The notes under the pieces are model-generated. The model was not told the DNA's origin. It worked only from the letters and a program-made list of their open reading frames with translations, and did no database searches. Below, in pieces: positions 1-10,752 of a stretch of DNA of 64,000 bases. The translations under genes were made by a program, and so were the position numbers. Each line of letters begins with the position of its first letter. Within the stretch, counting starts at the first letter, position 1. Source of the stretch: Rhinopithecus roxellana (lineage: Eukaryota; Chordata; Mammalia; Primates; Cercopithecidae); the NCBI RefSeq assembly GCF_007565055.1, contig NC_044564.1, positions 81,116,563 through 81,180,562 on the forward strand, given 5' to 3'.

Positions 1-1235
1 CATTGAGTTAGTGTACTGGAACATCAAAATATTTTACAAATCAACTAGAGCTAAGTTGACATTTTAGTTACTTCCTCAGGCGTTTTATAATTTTTATAAT
101 TTCATCTCCAGTATAGTCCCTAGGTTAGCACATCATAATCTGTAATAAGGTTATTGAGATTGGATTTATAATGTAATTCAATAAAACAAAGTACGGCCCC
201 TTCAACCAGCCTGTGAAATACAAAATAAGGTAATACAGAATGGTTTTTACTTGAATTTAACACCTAAAGAGTCTGAGATTGTGAAGATTAAAAGTAACAA
301 GCTTGTGCTCATGTACATGGTTGGAAAAATTGAGTTTTACACAAACTTAGTGAAAATGTAAAAAAATTGTTAATATGATATTTTATTAAATTTTTATTTT
401 TATTTTATGAATTACTTCATGACATCCTAATTTCGCTTCTCTAAATTCTAAACTATAGAGACTTTTAATCTATGTGACGTCATAGTCAACTATTATAGGC
501 TATAATGTTTACTATATCAATGCAGTATATGGTCACAAATTCATTTAAACAAAACAAGCAAGAATTCTGGTGGTGAAGACATTAAAAACTGCTAAATGTC
601 ACAAATAGTGAAACAGTCCTCTTTTATGTAGCAGGTTGTAAAGGAATGTTAGTCTATTTGTTACCTGATTAGAGCCTTCAGATGTCATAGAATGCCTGGA
701 TCTTCCAATCCTGGCTAAGGCTTAAGGATGATTGAAACAAAATTATATGTAATTATGTTCTGAATTATACCATTTACGGCAGTCCCAAGGCCCCTTGTAT
801 TTTGTGGTAAGTGTATTTTAGTGAATTTCTTAGAGTGGAATTACAGACTACTTTATTGCCATGGAGGAAGTGGTTTCAAGTTTTAAAAGTTCTGCAACCA
901 AATATATGTGAATTAATTTGGAGTTTAACTGATGCTATGTTCTTGATACCCAAATATTTGTCCTGAGGAAAGTTTTATAGTAAGGAGTGAAACTAAAGTT
1001 TAAAAAAGAACAACTAATGCTAATAGGGATTTTAAACTTTTTTTTAAAGGTTTTTGTCATTTCTCCATAGTCCTTATGAGCTCAAGACTTATTTCTGCGG
1101 GTCCAGGCTTCTCCGTAATGTAGAAAAAAGTAATTTCTAAGAGTCCTTGCTATGCACGGAAAGGGAGATTTACTATCTTAGCCACTGCATTCTTTAATTA
1201 AGTGTTGTCTTTGGCTTAAAGGAATTATTATTTTT
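1..1235. other. AT-rich non-coding DNA, no recognised feature
   Basis: No repeat family, gene, RNA gene or simple repeat could be recognised here. Only short A and T runs are present and there is no convincing open frame. Confidence 0.5.
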
Positions 1236-1760
1236 CTAAATTTATTTTTTTGTATGTATTTAAGGTGTACAACATGGTTGTGTAATATACATAATCATGG
1301 TAAGATAATTACTACAGTTAAACAAATTAACATATCTGTCACTTTCCATAGTTACCTTTTGTATGTGTGTGGTAAGAGCACCAAAAATCTACTCTGGAAA
1401 TTTTCTGTATTCAACACAATATTATCAACTATAATGTTCATGCCATGCCTTAGATCTCTAGACTTACGCATTCTACATATCTACAAGTGTGTACCTTTTG
1501 ATCTACTCCTAATTTCCTCCCTCTTCCTGCTCCTCGTAAATGAAGGAGATACTGCCATTTGCAACTACATGGATGAACCTGGAAGACATTATGGAAGGTG
1601 AAATTACTCAAATGTAGAAAGGAAAAACTGCATAAAATCACTTATATGTGGAATCTATAAAAAGCCACTACATTCTTGGAGTGAATACAGAGGCAGTCAT
1701 ATGGGAAGGGAATATAAGTAGTGAGCTGCCTTATGGAGTTTGAAAACTCATGTTTTACTC
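1236..1760 (+). mobile_element. Old L1 (L1M type) 3' end fragment
   Basis: The text starting near AAGGTGTACAACATGGTTGT, through ATTAACATATCTGTCAC, to the motif around CTTATATGTGGAATCTATAAA matches the 3' UTR typical of old mammalian L1 (L1MA/L1MB type). The copy is diverged, 5'-truncated and lacks ORF2. The open frames here (1254-1601 plus, 1450-1641 minus) are chance frames in L1 UTR. Subfamily is uncertain. Confidence 0.75.
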
Positions 1761-1820
1761 ATTAAGGATGATACAACCAAGATGATGATGTAAAATAGCT
1801 CTGGTATTCTAGGAATTACA

Positions 1821-1822
1821 TC

Positions 1823-1877
<55 letters not shown>

Positions 1878-1886
1878 GTCTGTCTA
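1821..1886. repeat. (TATC)n tetranucleotide microsatellite
   Basis: About 15 near-perfect CTAT units followed by a few CTGT units (the TATC-to-TGTC drift seen at array ends). It lies just downstream of the L1 tail. A similar array occurs at about 53.06 kb. Confidence 0.95.
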
Positions 1887-2570
1887 TTTTTTTAACATAA
1901 TGTATTTTACCTTCTCGTTTTATGTTTATTTTAATCAGGAACTTTAGCATAAGTCAATAATTCATGGGTAAGAAACACTATGAAAACTCAACCTGAAATT
2001 AAAAAGTAAGAGGCAAAAGAAATCTGATCCAGGAAGAAAGGTTTAGTTGTCAGAGAAAAGAAGAACTTTGAGAGTAAGCTGGTGACTTTTCCGTGTTCTT
2101 GCCCTGATTGATCTCCAGGATTGAGAAAAATGAGGCTGACATTAATTTCTGCAAAAACAGTTTCAAAAAGCTCCCTGAAATGTGGAGTCATCTATAACAG
2201 TGCTTTGTGATCCTTCTCACAGAGTTAGCACAAATGGGAGAGAGGCTTTTGCTCCTAGCTCCCCTTCCCACACTTTTCTTTAAGCTCCATGTTCCTTAGC
2301 AACTATAGATGCTTCAGTGCACTGGTGCTGGTGCCTATTGAGAAAGACTCACAGAAAGAACTCCAGGAAGGAGAACCATTAAGCGAGTGAAACATTTGTT
2401 GTTATTACTAACTTGATGTCATTTGTACAAAGGGCAGATATAGCTCTGAATACATATAAATGGCAGTATTTTTTCCTGCTTTTCATCATGTATACACATT
2501 TACATGTGCAAAAAGACATTCTTTTAAATTCATATAGGTCTAATTCAGCATAGACTATTGTTTTAGGTAA
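1887..2570. other. Unassigned non-coding DNA
   Basis: No recognisable element. The open frame on the minus strand at 1988-2191 has no identifiable domain and no gene-like context. Confidence 0.4.
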
Positions 2571-3170
2571 GGTTCCTTAGAAGCAGAGCCTCAGATATAA
2601 ATTCTTATGCAAATGAAGCAAGAGAGGGCTCTCAGGTGAAAAATATGACACTTAGTGAAGCAGGTGGAACAAGGCAAGGACGTAGGCAAAGATGTGAGTT
2701 CAGCTCTGTGGTTTTTAAAATGTGATCCCCAGACCCACAGCATCAGCATCACCTGAGAACTTTTTAACATGTAAATTCTCAGGCCTAGGTCTACTGAATC
2801 AGAAATTTGAGGATTGGACCCAGCAATCTGTGTTTTAACAAGCCCTCCAGGTAATTCTGATGCACACTAAAATTTGAGAATCACTGGCCCATCTAAAGTC
2901 TAACCTCAGCCTGCTCTTACAGAGAATCCTGGAGCATAAATAGCACTGCAGACTTATCCCTCTTTGAGGCAATTAAGGCAGTTTTTGTACTCCCTGTGAA
3001 TTAGTTATTGGCTGCAGACCAACCCTGGGAGGGGGGCATAGTCTCCCAGCATTTCTGGGGGAGGCATTACTATAGACCATTCTCATGAGAAGGATGCCAC
3101 TGAGGACTTCTGGGAAAGAGCATCTAACCAAGGCATCAACTGTACGTCCCACCAAATGGAGTTTTGAGTA
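2571..3170 (+). mobile_element. ERVL-type LTR-like fragment split by MER5A
   Basis: The left part (GTTCCTTAGAAGCAGAGCCT onward, to about 2700) and the right part (from about 2890, with GAATCCTGGAGCATAAATAGC and TCTGGGAAAGAGCATCT) read like two halves of an old mammalian ERVL-class LTR (LTR16/LTR33-like), separated by a MER5A element. Edges and subfamily are uncertain. Strand is assumed from the order of the motifs. Confidence 0.4.
2702..2887 (+). mobile_element. MER5A non-autonomous hAT-Charlie element
   Basis: Near full length (about 190 bp). Diagnostic blocks are CAGCATCAGCATCACCTGAG, CTACTGAATCAGAAATTTGA, CCCAGCAATCTGTGTTTTAA and the 3' terminal inverted repeat GAGAATCACTG. Flanking octamers GTTCAGCT and GCCCATCT agree at 5 of 8 bases, compatible with a decayed 8-bp hAT target duplication. 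Confidence 0.85.
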
Positions 3171-5675
3171 GATAGAAAAAGTTTTGCCACAACTTGAAAT
3201 CCAGTCTTCTAGGAGGTTCTCCTGACATTTAAGAATCTAACTTTGGTATCTACTACATCCCCACTTCATCATTTTTTTCCTAACCAGCATTCTGATTCCC
3301 AATTCAAAGTGAAATGTTCAATCCGAGAGCACTATGGGAAGAAAATCTAGTAAAACTATTGATAATATTGAAGACTTCTCACTCCTTTAAACATCTTATT
3401 CAATAGGTATTTATTGGGCCCTACCTGAGGAAAAAAAAATCTCTTAAATTAGAATTACTAGGGAAAGGATATAGAACAGGACATGAAAAGAACAATAGCA
3501 GTTCCCTGCAATTTGTGGGAGTCCTTCTGAGGAAGTACCCTGAACAAAACAGGAACTTCCAGGAATTGGTTACATGTCTGAAGGGAGACGATACCAGTGG
3601 CCTAAATGGACATGCGTCCAGCACAGTGTCCAAAATGGGAGGCAACATGGAAAAGAAAGCCACAGAAATTAAAGAGGACTATATCCCGATGTCATTTCTG
3701 TCCTGTTGCTGGGACTTTCGCTTGTTTCTTCTTCTGCTTATTCTCACTTTTGATAGCTGTGACATGACACTCCAAAAGGACGTGTTATGTGTAGACTTCA
3801 GTCATCTTTGATCTGGCCTTGCAGCTGAATAAACTTCAGTGTTCATGTCCTACTGGAAGCTTCCCTTGAGGAAAGCATGTTTTCTCAGAACCACACATTT
3901 AGGTCGTAGATTATTTTTAAGTTGGTATTTTCATGTTTATTAACCTTGATTGTCTCCCAGATTTGTGGGGTCTTTAAAGGGCAGGAGATTTCTCACAGGT
4001 ATACCGTATTTACAGTCTCCTCGAATCTAATACAGCGTTGCACAAACAGTACATGCTCTTAAAAATCTTACTGAATCGGTTTCTTTCATTTTATCAGGAT
4101 TTTTTCACTTCTCAGCTTAAAAAAAAAAAACCCTGCTGAAGTAACATAGAAATATAAATCAACTCCAAATAAGGCAAATAGTAAAAATCTGAAGGATACT
4201 ACCTGCTATTCTCCAAGCACACACAGAAAGCAATGTTTTAACACTTATGTGAGTCTTTGGGCCCCTTATATCTGACACCATCCTTATATTTTAACACAAT
4301 GCAATTTTCTTTTGTTCTCAGTTTCCCACTGCTGCTGTATTGTACCATGCTTAGGAAATTCAGGGGCCATACATAAATTTTTATACTAAAATGTGCATTC
4401 AACATTGGCTTGTTTCAGGTATACATAAACATAAGCACACTAAAAATTATTACCTGAACCAACCAAAAAATGAGAATTTAAATTTCCCATTAATAGCACG
4501 TGAGAGTGTGTGTCTGACACTAAACTGCTGAATATTTGCTCAGTAAAAGCACAGGCAACAGGTCCAAGCACCTGGAAATCTACATGCCAGCTGAAGTTTG
4601 AGTCATCCCAGGCCTCATCAGGAAAAGCTGATAAATAGCTTTTCCTGTTTAAGAGGAGGGTGATGGATGGCAATGCTGGTTTCAGACAACTGAAATGCAA
4701 TGATTGTCATAAATCATCAAAGACAAATGGTGTCACTTTATTAGCACTGATACTGCGGAGGACAAGTCTTGATATGCTCCTCCGAGACACAACTATTTAT
4801 ACAGAAACCACCTCTTTTTATCTTGAGGTCCTTCCATCCCTTAAAGGAAAAATAAAAATATTTTTAAAAATACTCAAATCTGTGGTATTTTCACACAGTT
4901 GAATCCTAATTTTTTCATTGCAAAGACCAGACAAAACTAAGACTTTGTTCTGATACAGAATAATAGAAATATCTTCTCTTCAGTGTAAGTTGCATCAATT
5001 CAGAAGCAGACAAGGGAATCACTCAGCTAACAAATGAAGTGGATTGTTCAATGAAAAAACATATTGCAGTATATTATACTCTAAATCCTGGTAGTATTTT
5101 CTAAGTGGATTGAACCCAGATGAAGGCAAGAACAATCCCTAGAACTTTTGTATATTCTAAGATAATGCCATATATTAATAATATCAGTGCTAAATTAATG
5201 TTTTGATTAATTGATTACTTTGATTTACATATGATTGTTAATTTTTTGCTTTATTTTCTCCTTTCATAGGTGATGCTTTAAAAGGGACTTTAATCATAGT
5301 AATTTACTGTATTTTATGTTCATGTTTACAATTTCATTCAATGCCAATTCTAATATTCACCTTGTGCCCAGTCTTTTTGTAATGGATTTAACACTTAGAA
5401 GGATTAACAATGTTACTTTCAAGACACTTGCAGATCACCAAATTATTCCAAATCGTATGAAGTTTTATCAGTTTATGTAAACATTCTAGAAGACTCGCTT
5501 TCCCTCATGCTAATATTTGTGCCATATAACTAGTGAAAAAGATAAAATTATTTTATTATTATGGTTTTCTTGGAGAAATGGACAGCATTTCTCCACAGAC
5601 TATTTCAGTTTGTATTCTTTCGGCATTCCAGTATGTAAATACTAAAATCTCAAAATTATAATCATCCCACTCAAT
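3171..5675. other. Unassigned non-coding DNA
   Basis: No gene or confident repeat recognised. A 98-codon plus-strand frame at 3515-3811 overlaps an 80-codon minus frame and has no recognisable domain, so it is not called. There is an A-run near 4120-4130. The rest looks like old, decayed sequence. Confidence 0.4.
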
Positions 5676-6110
5676 TCAAGGTTTGGTTTCCTTAGTGCCC
5701 ATCAACAGTGGATTAGATAAAGAAAATGTGGTACATATATATGATAGAACACTACACAGCCATAAAAAGGAACAAAATCATGCCCATTGCCGCAACATGG
5801 GTGGAGCTGGAGGCCATTATCCTCAGCGACCTAACACAGAGACAGAAAGCCAAATACCACATGTTCTCACTTACAAATCAAAATTAAACATTTGATACAT
5901 ATGATTGTAAAGATAAGAACAGTAGACACTGGGAATCCCTAGATGCGGTGGGAGGGAGGAGGGTGAAGGCTGAACTGCCTGTTGGGTACTATGTTTATGG
6001 CCTGAGTGACAGGAGCATCGGGACTGCAAGCCTCAGTATCACACAATTTACTCATGAAACGAAGCTGCATGTGTGCCCTTTAATCTATAATAAAAGTTTA
6101 ATTTTAAAAA
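5676..6110 (+). mobile_element. Primate-era L1 3' end (5'-truncated)
   Basis: Contains the last part of L1 ORF2 and the 3' UTR: the CATCAACAGTGGATTAGATAAA motif, ACACAGCCATAAAAAGGAAC, GGAGGCCATTATCCTCAGCG, then a decayed end resembling ACCCATGTAACAAACCTGCA and a terminal AATAAAAGTTTAATTTT. The 70-codon frame at 5683-5895 is the remnant ORF2 carboxyl end. Likely L1PB/L1MA age. Confidence 0.85.
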
Positions 6111-6999
6111 AAGACAAGGCAGGTAGGATATTTGAAATTGGATATGAAACACAAAGAGAGAAAACTTCAGTGAGAATAAGGTGGTATAATGGCTTATAGC
6201 CTTCATTATCCATGTCATCATCTTCTGTGAGCAGATCTTCAGAGAAAACACAAAGGGAATAGAAAGAAAGAAAAAAAGAAAGAAAGGTGAGCACAGAGGG
6301 AAGGTATCAGAAGAAAAACTGAAGGAGGGAAAATGGAGACAGTTACAAAAAGGTTATTTTATATAGGCTATGAACAAAATTCACAGCATTAAGTAAAACT
6401 AATTTTTGCCTTTATAAAAATAGAATTCTGAAGTGAATTGATACATATGCATATTCATCAAACAGATATTTTCATCTATTCATTTATTCATTCAAAAAGT
6501 AAACTAGATCATCTTGTTAATTCATTACTAATGATGTTAAAAAATTTTTCTTATTTGTAAAAGACTTTTTCTCTCCTCTAAAACTGCAAAAACATCCATA
6601 TGCTTTATCTCTCTCACTTTCTTCACCTGGGACTTCAGAAGCCTTTAAGGACATTTGTTTTCTCTCCAGTTCAAGAGAAATGGCACTTATGGCTGGGTGT
6701 AAGCTTATAAGAGAGAAAAGAAGAAAATTCAGGATTCATATGATTATCTAATTAACTACAGTCAGGGTCTTAATCAAGGTCATTGTGTTCATTTGGAATT
6801 TTGGAATAAAATCTCATTTGTGACTGTGAACTTTTTTTTTTTTTTTGTAAGAATACAACAGGCAATTTCATGGACATGCAAAGATGAGAAATAAAATAAG
6901 ATGATCTTATGTGGAATGAAATTAGAAATTCAGAAAACAATTTATCTCAATCTCTCTCTTCTTTTCTCTTTTTTAACAGTGCTTTCCTCTGCTGTGCAA
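6111..6999. other. Unassigned DNA with GA-rich and poly-T tracts
   Basis: Holds a GA-rich patch at about 6255-6290 (GAAA units) and an 18-base T run at about 6829-6846. No gene or repeat family recognised. Confidence 0.45.
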
Positions 7000-8062
7000 T
7001 ATTATGGTACAGGGTCTAAGGGTTCCTTTGTTAAGTGCATTAAATTGTTTTAAACACAATAGACAAAAATACTTGCTGGACATACTTGAAACCCACCACG
7101 TGGTAATTTTGTACTGTGTCTGTTTAGCTAAACTAGAACTATGTTCCTTGGAATTTCCCTTCCTATAAATTTCTAGGTTAGGATTGGCCACCAGAAAAAT
7201 TAACATGAGAATTAGAAGGCAAGATGTGAAACAACAACCCTTACCTTTTGAAGGCTGATTTAGGGTAACAAGCTGCAGCTTGAAGGAGTGGCTGCTAATT
7301 TGCCTTTTCACCTTATTGGTCATACCCAGCAGTAATTCATTTCCTACCTGGACTTCCTCTTGCAACTTCTCCGAGTCCTAAGTGAAGCTTGAACTTCAGT
7401 TTTTTTGAAGATCATCTGTGGCAAAAGGTTGCAGTTTCTTTTGAAGATCCTTTGTGTTGTTGAGTTTGGGGCTGGAGGAAAATGGGTTTTGGTTTATCTT
7501 CATGGATTCTACTTTGTCCTTATTTGTCTCACCTTCCCCAACACACTTTATGTCCAGGTTTTCTTTCAGAGAGCTAGTCCTGCTTACATTTAACAATTTA
7601 AGGCCCACCACTAGATGAAGAAAATAGCTTTGTGTAGACTTTTTCATCAATTTCTACAACTATGGGCCGGGCGCGGTGGTTCAAGCCTGTAATCCCAGCA
7701 CTTTGGGAGGCCGAGACGGGCGGATCACGAGGTCAGGCGATCGAGACCATCCTGGCTAACACGGTGAAACCCTGTCTCTACTTAAAAATAGAAAAAAAAC
7801 TAGCCGGGCGACGAGGCGGGCGTCTGTAGTCCCAGCTACTCGGGAGGCTGAGGCAGGAGAATGGCGTAAACCCGGGAGGCGGAGCTTGCAGTGAGCTGAG
7901 ATCCGGCCACTGCACTCCAGCCTGGGTGGCAGAGCAAGACTCCGTCTCAAAAAAAAAAAAAAAAAATTTCTACAACTATGTAAGGTTCAATCTCTATAAC
8001 AAAATCTCTTGTTGCATACCATTCTAGCAATGCACTTCCTGATGAAACTTTAACTGGTACAG
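7000..8062 (+). mobile_element. 5' LTR of ERVL-type provirus (contains AluY)
   Basis: The 3' portion (GTAAGGTTCAATCTCTATAA at about 7980 to the end near 8062) aligns by eye with the end of the LTR-like block at 10.66-10.75 kb (GTAAGGTCTAATCCCTATAA). The blocks just upstream (GCTTACATTT...GGCCCACCAC versus GCTTGTGATC...AGCCCATCAC) also align. I therefore read these as the two LTRs of one plus-strand ERVL-type remnant. The 5' boundary near 7.0 kb is a guess. The LTR is split by a later AluY. Confidence 0.5.
7665..7964 (+). mobile_element. AluY, full length, with target duplication
   Basis: Complete dimeric Alu starting GGCCGGGCGCGG and ending in an A tail of about 18. It is flanked by a perfect 16-bp direct repeat AATTTCTACAACTATG (7649-7664 and 7965-7980), so the insertion is intact and recent. 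It carries GATCCGGCCACTG, a variant I associate with Old World monkey AluY lineages. The minus-strand frame at 7756-7950 is Alu-derived. Confidence 0.97.
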
Positions 8063-10100
8063 AAATGCAGTAAACAAAGTGGTTCCAAAGGAAATGACTT
8101 ATGGATGGCTTATGTGAATTGATTCTGGGTTATGTGGAACTGTTTTTATCTGAGCGGACTTAACTGCGTTAGTAAATCTGTTGCTACTGTTAAAGAGGAC
8201 ACTACCAGCTTATGACATGCAGTGACACAAAATTTATTGAATTGCAACAACATGCAGATACCTTTAATCAAGTGCCTATAGAAGGAAGATCTTTGAGTGG
8301 CCAAGTATTTGCTGCCATGGGGCATTTTAATAAAAAATAAAGATGATCCTGTTGCTTGGTTACTTCTAAATGTACCAGAACACTGGGGGAGAGGAAATAG
8401 TCAGGTAAAGGCTTTCAGTTCCCACCACGAGATCCAAGTAAAGAAGCAGAAATCTATGACTGCTCTGAGACAAAGCAAAGCAAAACAAAACAAAACAAAA
8501 CAACACTTAACTTTATCTTTCATAGCTCCAGCAACAAAGTTTGAAATGAAACTAAACCAAAATGAAAACCAGACTCAAATTATGTGAGTAAATGGATTTG
8601 ATTAAAGCAAACAGAATTCATAGCTTCACAGGGTCTCTTATTTTTGGTTTACACGTTGATTGGGAAAGAGTTGCACCCTGATCGAGGCTATGTCAGAAAA
8701 TCTGAAGCTAGTGTCCTTGAACCCCTAAATTTTGCCAAGTATCTTTTGCTAGTAGAAGGCGCCTTCTCTCCCCAGTCTGGGGAAAAAGAATCAAAACAGT
8801 TTTATAAAAAAGACTACTAGTCCTTCTTAGGACCTACCCTCCCTACCTCTCATTGTTTCTAGCACACGGATTCAAGGATTATCACACACCATAATTGAAT
8901 CACAGGGCTAATTATTTAAGTTTTTGTACAAAGTCATGGCATCCTGTCTAACTTCTCTCTTGAGAAATAGCTTCTGGCCTACGACCCAGCCATTGTAGAG
9001 ATTGTTTTACCAAGGGCTATTGTGTTTTGATGTGACTTGAGCTGTCTGTCATGAAGTAGATGTTTCCTGACATATCCATTCCTAAAGCTGGGCATGCACA
9101 AAAGGATTCCGTCATTGCACAGATGTGACAGGTAAGAGACTGAGCTCAAACAAGTCCAAAGTCACCACTAAGTTACATGAGCAAGTGGTGCAGATGCTCA
9201 TGACCCCTACTCCTTCTATGCTGCTTTCTTGCTCCCAACTTGAACACTTAGCTACATAGAAGGCTCCCCTATATCCATTTACTGAGGAAGAAAAAAACTC
9301 GGGGCTAATTTATAGATGGTTCTGCATGACATGCTGGCATCACCCAAAAGTGGATGGCAGCAGCATTATAATTCCACTTATGGGTCTGAAGAAGGGTGGT
9401 TAAGGGAAATCCTCTTAGTGAATAGAAAGTAGCAAATTTGTTTGTTTACTTTGTGTAGAAGGACATATGCCTGGAGATATGGCTAAAGTATAGACCTACA
9501 CTGATTCATAGGCATAAACTAATTATTTTTATGGAAAATCAGGGACTTAGAAAGGAACACAACTGGTAATTTAGTGATAAGGAGTTATAGGGCACAGATA
9601 TATGGAAAGATCTGTCCAAATGGACAAAAACAGCAGAATTATGTGTACTTCATGTAAATGCTCTTCAGAGAGCAAAATGGCAGATGAAGACCTGAACAAT
9701 CTGAGGTTCAAAATGATCAATTCTGTAGATACTAGTTAGCTTCTTTTCTCAGCCACCACTTTTTTGCCCAATGGACTCTTGAACAAAGTTGTCATAGTGG
9801 AAAGGATGGAGGTTATGCATGGGCTAAGCAACACCGGTTTCCACTCTTCAAAGCCAATCTGGCTGCAGCCACTGCTTAGGCCTTAGTTTGCCAACATCAG
9901 ATTCTAACTTCTAAGTTATGTATGTGTGACTTAACTAGAAGAGAAATGAACAAGTTCCAAAGTTTGTTAAAATACCATAAGGAATTTATCACTTAGTGAA
10001 GTCATATTTTTACTTATACAGTAGATGGTTTTATCAAGTTAGATTGTATTAATGTTTTTATTTGGAAGTTAAATATAGATAAAAGATTGCATGGATGTCG
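8063..10100 (+). mobile_element. ERVL-type internal region (gag/pol remnant)
   Basis: Sequence between the two LTR-like blocks. Around 9.72-9.90 kb the plus strand, read through stops and shifts, resembles the RNase H-integrase linker and integrase zinc-finger region of ERVL pol. The part from 8.06 to 8.6 kb lies where gag would be. Only about 2 kb of interior remains, against several kb expected, so most of gag-pol has been lost. All frames are broken and no functional product is possible. A (CAAAA)n patch lies at about 8477-8505. Confidence 0.5.
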
Positions 10101-10240
10101 CTTCAGCAAGGATAAACTACGCTGTTTCAGCCCGGTTAAGCCAAACCTTCCCCCAGAATCTCTGTCTATTTATGGCTTCAGGTTAGAGCCAAGATCACAC
10201 CAATGCACTCCAGCCTGGGTGACAGAGTGATACTCCATCT

Positions 10241-10274
<34 letters not shown>

Positions 10275-10752
10275 TAGAAGTGAAGCATAAGACATATACT
10301 AAAGGCCGTTATAGGACGCCAGACCCCACTGCAGCTTGTGCCAATTATCGGCAAGCTGGTGACACATTTTTGATATGGGCAGCAGCCAAGCCTGCAGCTC
10401 CCTATATTTCCACCAGATATTCTTTTTCAACTTCTCCTAATCTTGGATCAGGCACCTGTGCAGCTTTATGGTAAGTCCCAGCTTTTTATTCAGGTTACCC
10501 AGCTCATTGCAATTGGACGTAGTTTCAGTTTGTTTTTGTGGGTAGCAGTTGGTTATTTCTTTCCACTGCTTCACATTCACCTTTTCATCTTGACTGCTGT
10601 CGCTTGTGATCTACAGGCTCTTCAAGCCCATCACCATATGCATAGGCAAATGCCTCTCATGAACTCTGTAAGGTCTAATCCCTATAATAACTCCCTTGTT
10701 TTGTATCACTCATGGGAGTTCTGCTTTTTTGATGGAGCCCTAACTGAAACAG
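10101..10752 (+). mobile_element. 3' LTR of the ERVL-type provirus
   Basis: The downstream end (10.60-10.75 kb) aligns with the end of the 7.0-8.06 kb LTR. An A-rich Alu tail fragment interrupts the upstream part. The 5' boundary is uncertain. The 119-codon frame at 10443-10802 lies wholly in LTR-derived DNA and is not a gene. Confidence 0.45.
10185..10272 (+). mobile_element. 5'-truncated Alu fragment (3' end only)
   Basis: Only the last 50-60 bases of the Alu body (AATGCACTCCAGCCTGGGTG, then GACAGAGTG) and a pure A tail of about 32 are present. It is inserted in, or adjacent to, the 3' LTR. The long pure tail suggests a fairly young insertion or later tail expansion. Confidence 0.9.

Noticed and set aside
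1821..1886. Regular spaced repeats that could suggest a CRISPR-like array
   Set aside because: They are plain TATC microsatellites with no spacers, in a primate nuclear genome.
3515..3811. 98-codon plus-strand open frame outside any named repeat
   Set aside because: No recognisable domain, no gene context, and an 80-codon frame overlaps it on the other strand. This length is expected by chance in 64 kb.
9085..9200. Possible reverse MIR inside the ERVL interior
   Set aside because: A few words (AGATGTGACAGGTAAGAGAC, CCAAAGTCACCACTAAGTTA) resemble MIR, but the block is also compatible with ERVL pol. Too ambiguous to call.
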